Positions 8,201-16,139 are shown, numbered from the stretch's first letter. The stretch: DNA of 64,000 bases from Paraburkholderia phytofirmans PsJN (GCF_000020125.1 NC_010681.1:682001-746000); one strand, 5' to 3'. The notes: generated by a model from the sequence alone, not told the origin. Translations and numbers: made by a program.

Positions 8201-9645
8201 AAGTGCAGGCCAAGCTGTTCGAGCCGTTCGTGCAGGCGGAATCGTCCACCACACGGCGTTTCGGCGGCACGGGCCTCGGTTTGACGATCTGCCGCAAGCT
8301 GATCGATCTGATGAACGGCTCGCTCACCTTGCGCAGCGAACCGGGTAGCGGCACGTGCATGACCGTGCGGCTCGCCATGCCTGTCGAGACACCGCGGTAT
8401 TCGGTCAACGGCTTGCGCGGCAAACGCGGAATCGTGGCAACCGGCGACGCGCGCGTCGCACAGGCGCTGATGCACTTTGGCGAGGCGCTTGGACTCAAAT
8501 TGCGCCACGTCTCGCCTGATGCGCCGGAACTGCACGATCGCGCTGCACTCGCCGAAATCGATCTACTGTTCTTGAGTGAAGATGTGATCTTGCCAGCGGA
8601 CATGAGGCCGCGCACGCGATTCATCTGTCTGACCGAGAAGCCGAAGCCGACGGGTTACCGCATTCTCGACGACAACGTGCGCGTCAGCATCAATCCCATT
8701 TCGTGGCGCGGCCTCGGCGCCGCGTGCGCCGCTGCGATGACGGGGCTGCCGTCGGCGGGGCCTCGATCGGCGGCCATGTCGCGCACGCCGGAATTCGGCG
8801 CTTCGCCTCCGGATCGGGAGCGGGCCATTGCCAGTGGGCGGCTGATCCTCGTCGCAGAAGATCATCCGGTCAATCAGGAGTTGATCCGTCATCAGCTCGC
8901 CTTGCTCGGTTTTGCCTGCGACGTGGCGAACGACGGCGCCGAGGCGCTGGCCGCGCTGGAACATACGAGTTATGGCTGTCTGATCACGGATTGCCACATG
9001 CCGAACGTGTCCGGGTACGAGCTCACGCGCCGTATTCGTGAAAATGAGCAGGACGGCGCTTATCGCCTGCCCATTCTGGGTATCACGGCGAACACCGCGC
9101 CCGAAGACCTGAATCTGTGCCGTGACGCGGGCATGGACGATAGTCTCGTGAAGCCGACCCGGCTCGCCACGCTGCGTGATTATCTGAGCCGTTGGTTCGG
9201 CACTGACAGCGCGTGGCAAGCCGCGCCTTCGGAAGCAGTCAGCACGCCGGCGGTCGCTGTGCCTGATGTGCGTGGCGGTGCGCAACCGTTCGTGCCGGTC
9301 GACCTCGCGCACATGACCCAACTGTGGGGCAGCGAATCGACCGTCAAGGCTTTGCTCGACTCGTTCGTGTCGTCCGTGCGTGAGGACGTGCAGTCGTTGT
9401 CGCCGTTGCTCGAGCGAGTGGAGTCCGAACGTACGGAAGTGGAACGTGTGCGCGAGTGGCTTCATCGCGTGGCGGGGGCGGCGAGCGTCCTGCAATATCC
9501 ACCGCTGCTCGACGCACTTGAAGACTATCGGCGTGAAATCACCATCAAACCGCCGGAACGTGTGCGTGATGACGGGATGCTGTTAATCGACAAGTGCAAT
9601 GCCATGCTCGACGGAATTGAACAGCAGGCCGCCTTGCTCGTATAA
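5203..9645 (+). CDS. BvgS/EvgS-type hybrid sensor histidine kinase
   Basis: The protein has 1480 residues from ATG 5203, which gives a clean signal peptide ending near AVAQS. The open frame extends upstream to a GTG at 5149. Domain order: two periplasmic SBP_bac_3 (Venus-flytrap) domains at about 45-266 and 287-512; one membrane span near 523-550; two PAS domains at about 565-683 and 690-817; HisKA with H843 (MSHEIRTPMNG); HATPase with an N-box, DTGIGIAP and GGTGLGL; a degenerate receiver-like segment (about 1066-1180); a true receiver with D1263 (LITDCHMPN); and a C-terminal HPt with H1421 (WLHRVAGAAS). No HAMP domain is visible. This is a complete four-step phosphorelay. The ligand is unknown. 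The natural outputs are the three regulators upstream. Confidence 0.93.
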   Translation: MRRVLARISLCLFAWLSLVAAQTTAVAQSFDNRSNTQVVANFPAKLTVGVLANSWLPFDALQDGQLTGMSVDYLRALVGPNVVIEAKAFPDLPQLLAAACAGQVDLLTSLARTPERERCLSFTAPYFRSSSSVVVRRDSNSYGNPAQLAGARIALEKGFAIERVTRERFPHAQITTFAATRDALAAVIQGDADVYLGFTAAVQYALSTDEFRGLRVAFEENTKTSNLRFAVPRIQTALRDQLDRALASMNPADEAAIRMRWLSGNFDAKPVPATPRLALTPQEQAWLHSLPPLQVGFDNSWAPFSYVDGSGRPAGIAADYLTYLSRTLGVVFNRASTADWPAAINSFQRGELAILATASSHDPRLTKARHTSAYESYPLVLVGREDEPAARSLNDFSSRRIVVSSHVAGALALAFQRIPADHVVVAPSLDEALKMVESGEADVLVGNVAATDILLKQQYGGVLKILGTVGDSDALDFAVRPDLSPLAGLIDRALLAMPPAEKQRIRQKWVTGNAPAAGTWSVTAVRLLPVLIGVCVVLLITLRAYLLLQREVRLRKKTERELELQLNFQETLMKTVPYPLVAKDLDGRYLAVNEAYEQACGLSRDAVVGRTSLQVQTWGEANSRILDEMTREMLNGGETAQVELQFERGAGNVRHGLFWTRICRGSDGQPACVLGTMVDITDIRRAEMRARETERRLFDVTRSLPAVVFQLRRTADGAYTFPYISGDARHLLGGRGSLQNVSDQVDFQRVCEEDRAFVLAELERSAHSETPVNMEFRFAGDQDIKWARAELVPRRESDGSVVWSGYWVDASLEHARSDELARARDLAEAASRAKDDFFAMMSHEIRTPMNGVLGLVEVLERTPLNADQGEMLGMIHESAGALLQILDDLLDYSKIEAGRLTIEAESIDLRELVDNAVGLLAGRAHEKGLKVRVDIGPDVAATLRGDSVRLRQILFNLLGNAIKFTPQGEVDVCVSVVAEGDGIQTLEMVVEDTGIGIAPEVQAKLFEPFVQAESSTTRRFGGTGLGLTICRKLIDLMNGSLTLRSEPGSGTCMTVRLAMPVETPRYSVNGLRGKRGIVATGDARVAQALMHFGEALGLKLRHVSPDAPELHDRAALAEIDLLFLSEDVILPADMRPRTRFICLTEKPKPTGYRILDDNVRVSINPISWRGLGAACAAAMTGLPSAGPRSAAMSRTPEFGASPPDRERAIASGRLILVAEDHPVNQELIRHQLALLGFACDVANDGAEALAALEHTSYGCLITDCHMPNVSGYELTRRIRENEQDGAYRLPILGITANTAPEDLNLCRDAGMDDSLVKPTRLATLRDYLSRWFGTDSAWQAAPSEAVSTPAVAVPDVRGGAQPFVPVDLAHMTQLWGSESTVKALLDSFVSSVREDVQSLSPLLERVESERTEVERVREWLHRVAGAASVLQYPPLLDALEDYRREITIKPPERVRDDGMLLIDKCNAMLDGIEQQAALLV

Positions 9646-9735
9646 GGTACCGTTCCCGCGAATGTGATCGCTTCGAAGCGCCAGCGCCTCTGTAGTTCAG
9701 GGCGCGACAAAGAGGCCAAGCGGGCCAAACAGACG

Positions 9736-9761
9736 AAAAAAAACGCGGCCGAAGCCGCGTT
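9736..9761 (-). terminator. Intrinsic terminator, minus strand, UUCG tetraloop
   Basis: Read on the minus strand this is an 8-bp stem AACGCGGC / GCCGCGTT closed over a C(UUCG)G tetraloop and followed by a run of T (the A8 at 9736-9743 on the plus strand). On the plus strand no U-tract follows, so it is a poor terminator for the kinase gene. Confidence 0.75.
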
Positions 9762-10018
9762 AAAGATTTGGAGACTTCCCTCGATGAAGGAGTCACTTCT
9801 CGCAAGCAGAAGCATAACCGGGATATTGCGATTCATTCATTACAAAATCCGCAATTAACTGTTTGAGGAAATCGATTAAAACGTCACCCGGACGCGTTCG
9901 GATCAATATCGCATGCACGTATGTGTGTCTGAAACGACCGATTAATCACTACGGACACCTACAAACTAGCCGCGCTTTTCAGCGCGCCTGAAGCAAGCGC
10001 ACTAAACGCAGTCTCACT

Positions 10019-10044
10019 AAAAAAACGCGCGATGCCACGCGCGC
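10019..10044 (-). terminator. Intrinsic terminator, minus strand
   Basis: On the minus strand a CGCGCG-TGGCAT-CGCGCG hairpin (10026-10043) runs straight into seven T residues (A7 at 10019-10025 on the plus strand). No minus-strand gene is known to end here. Confidence 0.65.
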
Positions 10045-10141
10045 TCCAGCACAAACAGATTTGACGGATTTGCACTAGTATGTGGTGGCTTCGCGCGCGG
10101 CCGAGTGTCGGTGCGGCGGTGCATCAAGTCCGGAGAAGACC

Positions 10142-10576
10142 ATGATTGCGCTTCGAAAAGTGAATCTTGCAGTGGTGTTGTGGGCGTTGGCGTCGGGTGT
10201 CGCCTTCGCGGATACGGTGGCACTGAAGGCGGATCTCGAGCCTTCCAGTGAAGTGCCGCCTCGCGTGAGCCACGGGCACGGCATGTTGGACGCCACCTTC
10301 AACACGTCGACGAAATCCCTGCAATGGACGGTCACCTATGAAGGCTTGAGCGGCCCGGCAACCGCCGCGCATTTCCACGGACCCGCGCCGGTGGGCCAAA
10401 ACGCCAAGGTTCAGGTGCCGATCGACAAGGGCGCGCTCGCGAGCCCCATCAAAGGCTCGGCGGCGCTGACCGAACAGCAGGTGACGGATCTGATGGCGGG
10501 GCAGTGGTACTTCAACGTTCATACCGCGCAGAACCCGATGGGTGAAATTCGCGGGCAGGTTTTGCCGGCGAACTAG
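10142..10576 (+). CDS. Secreted CHRD-domain protein
   Basis: A 144-residue exported protein. The start at 10142 follows GGAGA and gives a typical signal peptide (MIALRKVNLAVVLWALASG) cleaved after about AFA-D. The rest is one CHRD domain: residues E-PSSEVPP near the start, the internal WTVTYEGLSGPATAAHFHGPA, and the terminal WYFNVHTAQNPMGEIRGQ pattern are diagnostic. CHRD domains occur in chordin and in many small bacterial periplasmic or surface proteins. The biochemical role is unknown. It is an isolated gene with a long upstream gap. Confidence 0.85.
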   Translation: MIALRKVNLAVVLWALASGVAFADTVALKADLEPSSEVPPRVSHGHGMLDATFNTSTKSLQWTVTYEGLSGPATAAHFHGPAPVGQNAKVQVPIDKGALASPIKGSAALTEQQVTDLMAGQWYFNVHTAQNPMGEIRGQVLPAN

Positions 10577-10693
10577 GCGAGCGGAAAGCCTTACCCGGCG
10601 CTGCCGGCGTTTTCAAGATTAGAAGCCGCCATCCACCGGCGCAGCCGCGAACGCACGTAACATGACAGGACACAATCGAAGGAGCGTGTCCCG

Positions 10694-11650
10694 ATGAGTT
10701 GGCAAAGCGCACTCGCGTGCTGGTATCTGCGCCGGCAGTTTCGACCGGAAACCCTCAAGCCGCGCATCGATGTCGAAAGAGCGCGCGCGCTGACCGCCAG
10801 GCGCGCCTGGTCGCCGCGAGTACCGGGCGGCTGGCGTCTGCGTGAGCTTTACAGTCAGAACGATGCGCCGTTGCGCGGCGAGTGGCTCGAACGCGCCGAC
10901 CGCGCGTCAGCGGCAAACGCCGGACCGACCGTGCTGTATTGCCACGGCGGCGGCTACTACTTCTGTTCACCGCGTAGCCATCGCTCGATCGTATTCGGTC
11001 TGGCGACGCGCGCCGATGGACCGGTTTTTTCCCTCGACTACCGTCTCGCGCCCGAGCATCGTTTCCCGGCGGCGCTAGACGACGCGACCGCGGCCTACCG
11101 TCAGTTGATCGCCAACGGCATTGCGCCGGAGTCGATCGTCATCGCGGGCGATTCAGCGGGCGGCGGTCTTGCGCTTGCCACGCTGGTGGCGCTGCGCGAC
11201 GCGGGCGACCCTATGCCCGCAGGCGGCCTGCTGTTCTCGCCGTGGACCGATCTGGCCGCGACCGGCGCCAGCATCCGCGCCAACGACAATCTCGATCCCA
11301 TGTTCAGCGGCTCCGCGATCGAGCGGGCGGGGAAAATCTATCTCGGCGACACGCCGGCCACGCATCCCTACGCGTCGCCGATCTATGCCGACCTGCACGG
11401 CTTGCCGCCACTCTTCATCATGGCAGGCAGCACGGAAGTGTTGCTCGACGACTCGCGGCGCGTGGCCGACAACGCGCGCGCGGCGGGCGTCGACTGCGAA
11501 CTCGAAGTGTGGAACAAGATGCCGCACGTCTGGCCGATCTTCACGCCGTTCATCCCCGAGGCAAATCGCGCGCTCGATCACGCCGGCGCCTTCGTGCGGC
11601 GCGTGACGAGCCGCGCGGCTCAGCCGTCGAGCGCGATGTCGATCGTCTGA
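10694..11650 (+). CDS. Alpha/beta hydrolase, HSL (family IV) esterase-like
   Basis: This 318-residue cytoplasmic hydrolase has the oxyanion-hole motif HGGG at residues 84-87 and nucleophile S154 in GDSAGGG, the two hallmarks of the hormone-sensitive lipase family. The acid is E246 or D250 in the segment GSTEVLLDDS, and the histidine is H276 (MPHVWP). The likely reaction is hydrolysis of short-chain or aryl esters; the natural substrate is unknown. The ribosome site AGGAGC lies upstream of ATG 10694. Its 3' end overlaps the convergent EcsC gene by 31 bp. Confidence 0.88.
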   Translation: MSWQSALACWYLRRQFRPETLKPRIDVERARALTARRAWSPRVPGGWRLRELYSQNDAPLRGEWLERADRASAANAGPTVLYCHGGGYYFCSPRSHRSIVFGLATRADGPVFSLDYRLAPEHRFPAALDDATAAYRQLIANGIAPESIVIAGDSAGGGLALATLVALRDAGDPMPAGGLLFSPWTDLAATGASIRANDNLDPMFSGSAIERAGKIYLGDTPATHPYASPIYADLHGLPPLFIMAGSTEVLLDDSRRVADNARAAGVDCELEVWNKMPHVWPIFTPFIPEANRALDHAGAFVRRVTSRAAQPSSAMSIV

Positions 11651-12462
11651 TAGGCGGCCTCGATCGTCGCCTGGCCGTATTGCCGTTCCAGCCGACGCAC
11701 GGTGAAGTGACCGTGCGCGACCTGCTGGAAGTGGTCGATGAACACCGTATTGACCATCGCGCCGAGCACCGCGCCGATCGCTGGAATCGACTTCGCGGCA
11801 ATCTGTTCGCTGACCTGCACGGAGAAACGTGCGGCGATCGTGTTGAGCAGGCGCAGCAAGGCCGCCGAGCCATGCGCGGTGAAGCCCTTGGTGGCGATTT
11901 CGGATGACGCCTTCGACACCGCCTGCGCGAGCGCGCCGCGCATGATGAAGTAACCGAAATCGGCGTCATCGTCGGCTTTCGACGTGCCGCCCATGCCGAG
12001 CACCGTCAGACATTGCAGCTGCGTGTCGATCGACGTCAGATCCTCGCCCTCGCTGCGCGCGATATCGCAGATCGAGCGGAACATCAGCGTGGTCGTGACG
12101 GGCAGTTCGACGGGCAGCGCGAACAGTCCGAATGCGCCGCCGGCCGCGCCGGTGGTCGCCACGGCAAACTTGTGCAGCAAGTTGCTCGGCTTGTCGGGCA
12201 CCGCCAGCGGCGTCGCGCCGTCCTGCCGTCCGAGCGTGCGCAGCGCGATTGTCAGGCACTTGCGTAGCGCCAGCTCCGTCGCGTCGGTGACTTTTTCGTT
12301 GGCGAACGCCGGCATGCGCGAGAGCAATTTCTCCAGCGGCGCGCCGACGATGCTCGCCAGCTTCATCGCCAGCGCGGGGCTCTCCAGTTCGTGTTTCGCG
12401 CGGCGCAGCGCCTTCAGATCGTCGTCCGATAACGATTGTGTTGCGAGCGAACTCGGCTCCAT
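11620..12462 (-). CDS. EcsC family protein
   Basis: The protein has 280 residues from the ATG at 12462, preceded by GGGAGG; an in-frame ATG 18 bases further upstream is less well placed. The sequence carries the EcsC pattern: a basic helical N-terminus (ALRRAKHELES), a glycine/alanine-rich hydrophobic middle (ATTGAAGGAFGLFALPVELP), the segment RSICDIARSEGEDL, and a GAVLGAMVNTVFIDHFQ stretch near the end. The family takes its name from Bacillus EcsC, but its function is not established. It probably associates with the membrane. It is divergent from the drug exporter gene. Confidence 0.8.
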   Translation of the reverse strand: MEPSSLATQSLSDDDLKALRRAKHELESPALAMKLASIVGAPLEKLLSRMPAFANEKVTDATELALRKCLTIALRTLGRQDGATPLAVPDKPSNLLHKFAVATTGAAGGAFGLFALPVELPVTTTLMFRSICDIARSEGEDLTSIDTQLQCLTVLGMGGTSKADDDADFGYFIMRGALAQAVSKASSEIATKGFTAHGSAALLRLLNTIAARFSVQVSEQIAAKSIPAIGAVLGAMVNTVFIDHFQQVAHGHFTVRRLERQYGQATIEAAYQTIDIALDG

Positions 12463-12554
12463 GTGCCTCCCTGGCGTCATGTGATTTCATTTTTCCGTCG
12501 GTTGCCGTGCGGCTAATCGCAGCGGCTTGTCCCGCTTAGAGCGTCGCACCGTGG

Positions 12555-12582
12555 TATGATTCCCAATCGTTTGACGTGTCAA
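12555..12582 (+). promoter_or_regulatory. Promoter element and MarR-type operator before the DHA2 exporter
   Basis: A -10-like TATGAT (12555-12560) is followed by the inverted repeat TTGAC-GT-GTCAA (12571-12582), 18 bases before the chosen start codon. A repeat at this place fits repression by the MarR protein encoded downstream of the exporter. No clear -35 is seen. Confidence 0.4.
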
Positions 12583-12599
12583 CTGTTGCGCTATCAAAA

Positions 12600-14195
12600 A
12601 TGGCTGTCCATACCGCGGCCCACCATTCGAGTGGGCAAGTTCTACCGTTCCGCGAATCGCTGCTGGCGATGCTCGGTATCTCCTTCGTCACGATGCTGGT
12701 CGCGCTCGACCAGACGGTGGTCGGCACCGCGCTGCCTACGATCGTCGCCGAACTCAAGGGTTTCGAGTTGTACGCGTGGGTCGCCACGTCGTATCTGCTG
12801 ACCTCGGTGATCACCGTGCCGATTTTCGGCAGGCTCGGCGATTATTACGGGCGCAAGCCGTTCGTGATTGCGTCGATCGTCGTGTTTACCGCCGCTTCGG
12901 TGCTGTGCGGCATGGCCAACAACATGCTGTTTCTCGTGCTCGCGCGCGGCCTGCAGGGCATCGGCGGCGGCATGCTGGTCGGCACCGCGTTCGCCTGCAT
13001 TCCCGATCTGTTTCCCGACTCCGTCGTGCGTCTGCGCTGGCAAGTACTGATGAGCTCGGCGTTCGGCATTGCGAACGCGGTGGGGCCGTCGCTCGGCGGG
13101 TTCCTCACACAGTATTACGGCTGGCGCTCGGTTTTCTACGTGAATCTGCCGGTCGGCCTGCTGTCGCTGTTTTTTGTCTGGCGCTTCCTGCCGCATCTGC
13201 GTCATGTCGAACACGAAGGCAAGATGCGCCTCGATTGGCCTGGCGCCGTGCTGATCGCCGTGGCGCTTGGTTCGCTGCAGTTGTTCGTCGAGTTGCTGCC
13301 GAAGCATGGCGTGACCTTGGGCGCGATCGCGTTGCTGGTGCTGAGCGTCGCGTCGGCTTACGCGTTGTGGCAGTGGGAAAAGCGTTGCCCAACGGCGATC
13401 CTGCCGGTCGACATGTTCCGCAACCGCAGTCTCGCCGCGCTCTTCACGCTCGCCGTGCTGGGCGGCTTTTCGATGTTCTCGTTGCTGTTCTATGCGCCGT
13501 TGCTGTTCCAGGGCGGCTTCGGCATGTCGCCTAAAGAAGCGGGTCTCGTCATCACGCCGCTGGTCGTGTTCATCACAATCGGCAGCATCGCCAATGGGCG
13601 CATTGTCTCGCGCGTGCGTAATCCCAATCTGATGCTGTATATCGGCTTTACGCTGCTCGCGCTCGCGTGCCTCGGCGTGGTCGTTGCAACGCGCGCCATG
13701 CCGCAGTGGCTCCTGATGTCGTTCATGATCGTCGGCGGATTGGGACTCGGTTTCGTCATGCCGAACCTGACGATCTTCGCGCAGCAAACCGCCGGCCGCG
13801 AACACCTCGGTATCGCGACGGCGCTGTTGCAGTCGCTGCGGATGATCGGCGGCATGATCGGCACGGCGCTGACCGGAACGCTGGTCAGCCATATGTACGC
13901 GAGCGGCGTGCGCAGCGCGTTGGACAACGATCACGCGTCGCAATGGCTCGCGGACCTTGGCGACCCGCAAATCCTCATCAATCGCGACGCGCAAGCTACT
14001 TTGCTCGGCCAGCTGACGCACGCGGGTCATAACGGCGCGATGCTGCTTGAGACCGCGCGCGAAGCGCTCGTGTCAGCGATTCATCTGGGGCTCGCCATGG
14101 CCGCGATCATCGCCGCGGTGTCGGTGTGGCAGAGCCGCAGAGTGCCGCCGATCAAGCTCCAACGCAAGCTCGAGCCCGTGATTCACGCGGACTGA
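12600..14195 (+). CDS. DHA2-family MFS drug exporter (EmrB/QacA-like)
   Basis: The protein has 531 residues from ATG 12600; an upstream in-frame GTG at 12576 lies inside the operator-like repeat and is unlikely. It has about 14 membrane spans with the family signatures LDQTVVGTALPTI near residue 36, the loop GRLGDYYGRKP near 77, and GIANAVGPSLGG in the fifth span. Members export hydrophobic drugs or organic cations in exchange for protons. No membrane-fusion partner gene lies next to it. A MarR regulator follows 31 bp downstream, the standard arrangement for an inducible efflux pump. Confidence 0.9.
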   Translation: MAVHTAAHHSSGQVLPFRESLLAMLGISFVTMLVALDQTVVGTALPTIVAELKGFELYAWVATSYLLTSVITVPIFGRLGDYYGRKPFVIASIVVFTAASVLCGMANNMLFLVLARGLQGIGGGMLVGTAFACIPDLFPDSVVRLRWQVLMSSAFGIANAVGPSLGGFLTQYYGWRSVFYVNLPVGLLSLFFVWRFLPHLRHVEHEGKMRLDWPGAVLIAVALGSLQLFVELLPKHGVTLGAIALLVLSVASAYALWQWEKRCPTAILPVDMFRNRSLAALFTLAVLGGFSMFSLLFYAPLLFQGGFGMSPKEAGLVITPLVVFITIGSIANGRIVSRVRNPNLMLYIGFTLLALACLGVVVATRAMPQWLLMSFMIVGGLGLGFVMPNLTIFAQQTAGREHLGIATALLQSLRMIGGMIGTALTGTLVSHMYASGVRSALDNDHASQWLADLGDPQILINRDAQATLLGQLTHAGHNGAMLLETAREALVSAIHLGLAMAAIIAAVSVWQSRRVPPIKLQRKLEPVIHAD

Positions 14196-14226
14196 TTTTT
14201 TAGACTTACCGTTTTACTGACAGATC

Positions 14227-14736
14227 ATGGAAGAACAGGACCGCGTCGCCGTCATGCAGCAATTCGGCCGCACATATCGGGCGTTCATGTCGGCTTTCGA
14301 GGCGCACGTCGGCCATCCGTTGCCGCGCTGGCGCATTCTGCTCGCGCTGCACGACCAGGGCGGCGAGTCGTCGCAGAAGCGGCTGGTGGAGCGCTTGCGC
14401 GTCGATCCGGGCGCGCTGACCCGGCAGCTGAAAACGCTGGAAGGTTTGGGCTGGATTGCTCGCAGCATGGATACGCGCGACAACCGCGTGACCAATGTGC
14501 GCCTGACGGAAGCGGGGCAGTCGGCAACTAAAGCCAGCTTGCCGCGCCGCAATGCGTTTCTGCACGACACGATCGCCGTGCTGCCGGACGAGGCGCTGAA
14601 TGCGCTGTCGGGTGCGTTGACGATGCTCGAGGCGAGGATCGGCGAAGTCGCGGCGACGGCGAATGCAGCCGGAGCGGGCGAGGCTGCCGCTCAGACGCCC
14701 GAGACAGCGGGGAGTGAAGCGCCACGTCAGCCTTGA
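14227..14736 (+). CDS. MarR-family transcriptional regulator
   Basis: This 169-residue regulator has a winged helix-turn-helix. The segment SSQKRLVERLRVDPGALTRQ (about residues 52-71) is the recognition region, followed by the wing SMDTRDNRVTNVRLTEAG. The last 30 residues are Ala/Gly/Pro-rich and probably disordered. It is co-oriented with the exporter gene and probably on the same transcript, so repression of the pump and itself through the repeat at 12571-12582 is the simplest model. Confidence 0.88.
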   Translation: MEEQDRVAVMQQFGRTYRAFMSAFEAHVGHPLPRWRILLALHDQGGESSQKRLVERLRVDPGALTRQLKTLEGLGWIARSMDTRDNRVTNVRLTEAGQSATKASLPRRNAFLHDTIAVLPDEALNALSGALTMLEARIGEVAATANAAGAGEAAAQTPETAGSEAPRQP

Positions 14737-14861
14737 TTCAGCAGAAGGACGGGCGCGATTAAACATAGTAGTTCGGCGCAGCGGCGCTAGAGATCACGCG
14801 CTCCGCGACACCACGAAAGGCGCGCCTCGTTGCCCGAGAACGCGCCCTTCGAGCAGCCACA

Positions 14862-16139
14862 TCAGAAGAACGTTTCGATCACTTCCGTGACGCGATACGC
14901 CGGATCGACCACCAACACCTGACGCCACTTGTCGAACGTCAGACACGGATGCGAAATGTCGAACGCGATCATGTCGCCCACTTTCAGGTCAGCGCCTGCC
15001 GGAATCCGCAGATACGCGTGTTGATCCATCAAACCGAAAATCTCCCAGCCTTCACCTGCGGCAATATCGCGCGGCGCTTCGTTGCCCGGACGATAGTGGC
15101 GCGCCGGTTCCGGCATGCCGGCGTCGAACGCCGAATCGCGCTTGCCTAGACCGATGATCGCGCGATCCGGCTCGGGAATCGACTGCACATAGGCCCACAA
15201 TTGCAGCGCGGGAAGCAGCCCTTCGCCCATTTTCCTGGCGACCGGATTGCGCGCGAAAATGTCCGTCTGCGCCTTGCGATAGATGCCGACGTCGTGCGTC
15301 AGATAGCAGCCGGGGCGCAGCACGACTTCTACCTTGCCGGTCTCCGAAGCCTTCACGAATTCTTCCGCGACCACGTCGTACCAGGCCGAGCCCGCGCCTG
15401 ACAACACAGCCGGCGTACGCGCAAAACGGCCTTGCTCGACGAGTTCGCGCGTAACCGCAACCGCGCTTTGCAGGAACTCGCGTACTTCGTGTTCTTCCTT
15501 GAGCACGCCTTCATACAATTCGACGCCGGCGAGCTTCAGCGTGTCCGGATAGCGTGCAATGGCATCGAGCACGGCATTGCGCTGCGCCGCGTCGCGCACG
15601 CCCGTGCGGCCGCCCGGCACGCCGAGTTCGAGCAGCACCTGCAACTGCTTGTTCACCGACTTGAAAAACTCGCCCAACTGCTCGACGCCTTCGACTGAAT
15701 CGACAAGGCAGAAGAATTCGAAATCCGGATCGCTCAGCAACTCGGCGACCATCATCATGTTGTGACGGCCGACCAGCTGGTTGGCCATGAGAATACGCGA
15801 GACGCCGCCGTGATAAGCCGCGCGCACCTGATGCGCGGTGGCGAGCGTGATGCCCCACGCGCCATTTTCGAGCTGACGGCGAAACAGCTGCGGCGCCATC
15901 GTCGTCTTGCCGTGCGGCGCGAGTTTGACGCCGTATTGCGCGACGAATGCCTGCATCCACTTGAGGTTGTGCTCCACGCGGTCCGCGTACAGCACGGCGG
16001 CCGGCAGGCTCACGTCTTCGTTCAGCAAATTCCACTCGAGGCGCTTGGCATCCGTGAGTTGAATGCTGGTGCCCGGAACCATGCCCAAGCCCTTGCTATA
16101 AGGATCAATCGTTGCGCCCTGATAGTTTGTAACTTTCAT
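14862..16139 (-). CDS. PLP-dependent D-amino acid deaminase (DSD1/D-threonine aldolase fold)
   Basis: The protein has 425 residues from ATG 16139, preceded by AAGGAG; the open frame extends upstream without a site. The N-terminal alanine-racemase-like barrel carries the PLP lysine K78 in APHGKTTMAP. Near the C-terminus, H397-P-C399 (SHPCLTFDKW) matches the His-x-Cys zinc site of eukaryotic D-serine dehydratase. It probably removes ammonia from D-serine or related D-amino acids, giving a 2-keto acid through a reactive enamine. It is divergent from a cluster encoding an RpiR regulator, a D-aminoacylase and RidA, and RidA would clear the enamine. D-threonine aldolase activity is the main alternative. 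Confidence 0.85.
   Translation of the reverse strand: MKVTNYQGATIDPYSKGLGMVPGTSIQLTDAKRLEWNLLNEDVSLPAAVLYADRVEHNLKWMQAFVAQYGVKLAPHGKTTMAPQLFRRQLENGAWGITLATAHQVRAAYHGGVSRILMANQLVGRHNMMMVAELLSDPDFEFFCLVDSVEGVEQLGEFFKSVNKQLQVLLELGVPGGRTGVRDAAQRNAVLDAIARYPDTLKLAGVELYEGVLKEEHEVREFLQSAVAVTRELVEQGRFARTPAVLSGAGSAWYDVVAEEFVKASETGKVEVVLRPGCYLTHDVGIYRKAQTDIFARNPVARKMGEGLLPALQLWAYVQSIPEPDRAIIGLGKRDSAFDAGMPEPARHYRPGNEAPRDIAAGEGWEIFGLMDQHAYLRIPAGADLKVGDMIAFDISHPCLTFDKWRQVLVVDPAYRVTEVIETFF

Larger units (their letters stand above)
9646..10141. other. Gene-poor gap with two reverse-facing terminators
   Basis: No protein gene is convincing on either strand. The gap holds a 12-bp palindrome CGCTTCGAAGCG (9669-9680), two hairpins that each run into a U-tract only when read on the minus strand (listed separately), and a further hairpin CGCGC-TTTTCA-GCGCG around 9971-9986. 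A minus-strand reading just right of the first terminator contains a 15-codon ORF starting MNESQYPGY, for which I have no other support. See the finding on possible minus-strand small RNAs. Confidence 0.5.

Noticed and set aside
9525..9836. Minus-strand open frame of 103 codons starting MNRNIPVML
   Set aside because: It runs through the minus-strand terminator hairpin and into the kinase 3' end antisense, with no family match.
12642..14030. Minus-strand open frame of 462 codons opposite the DHA2 exporter
   Set aside because: It is a shadow frame of a clear 14-span transporter with no protein features of its own.
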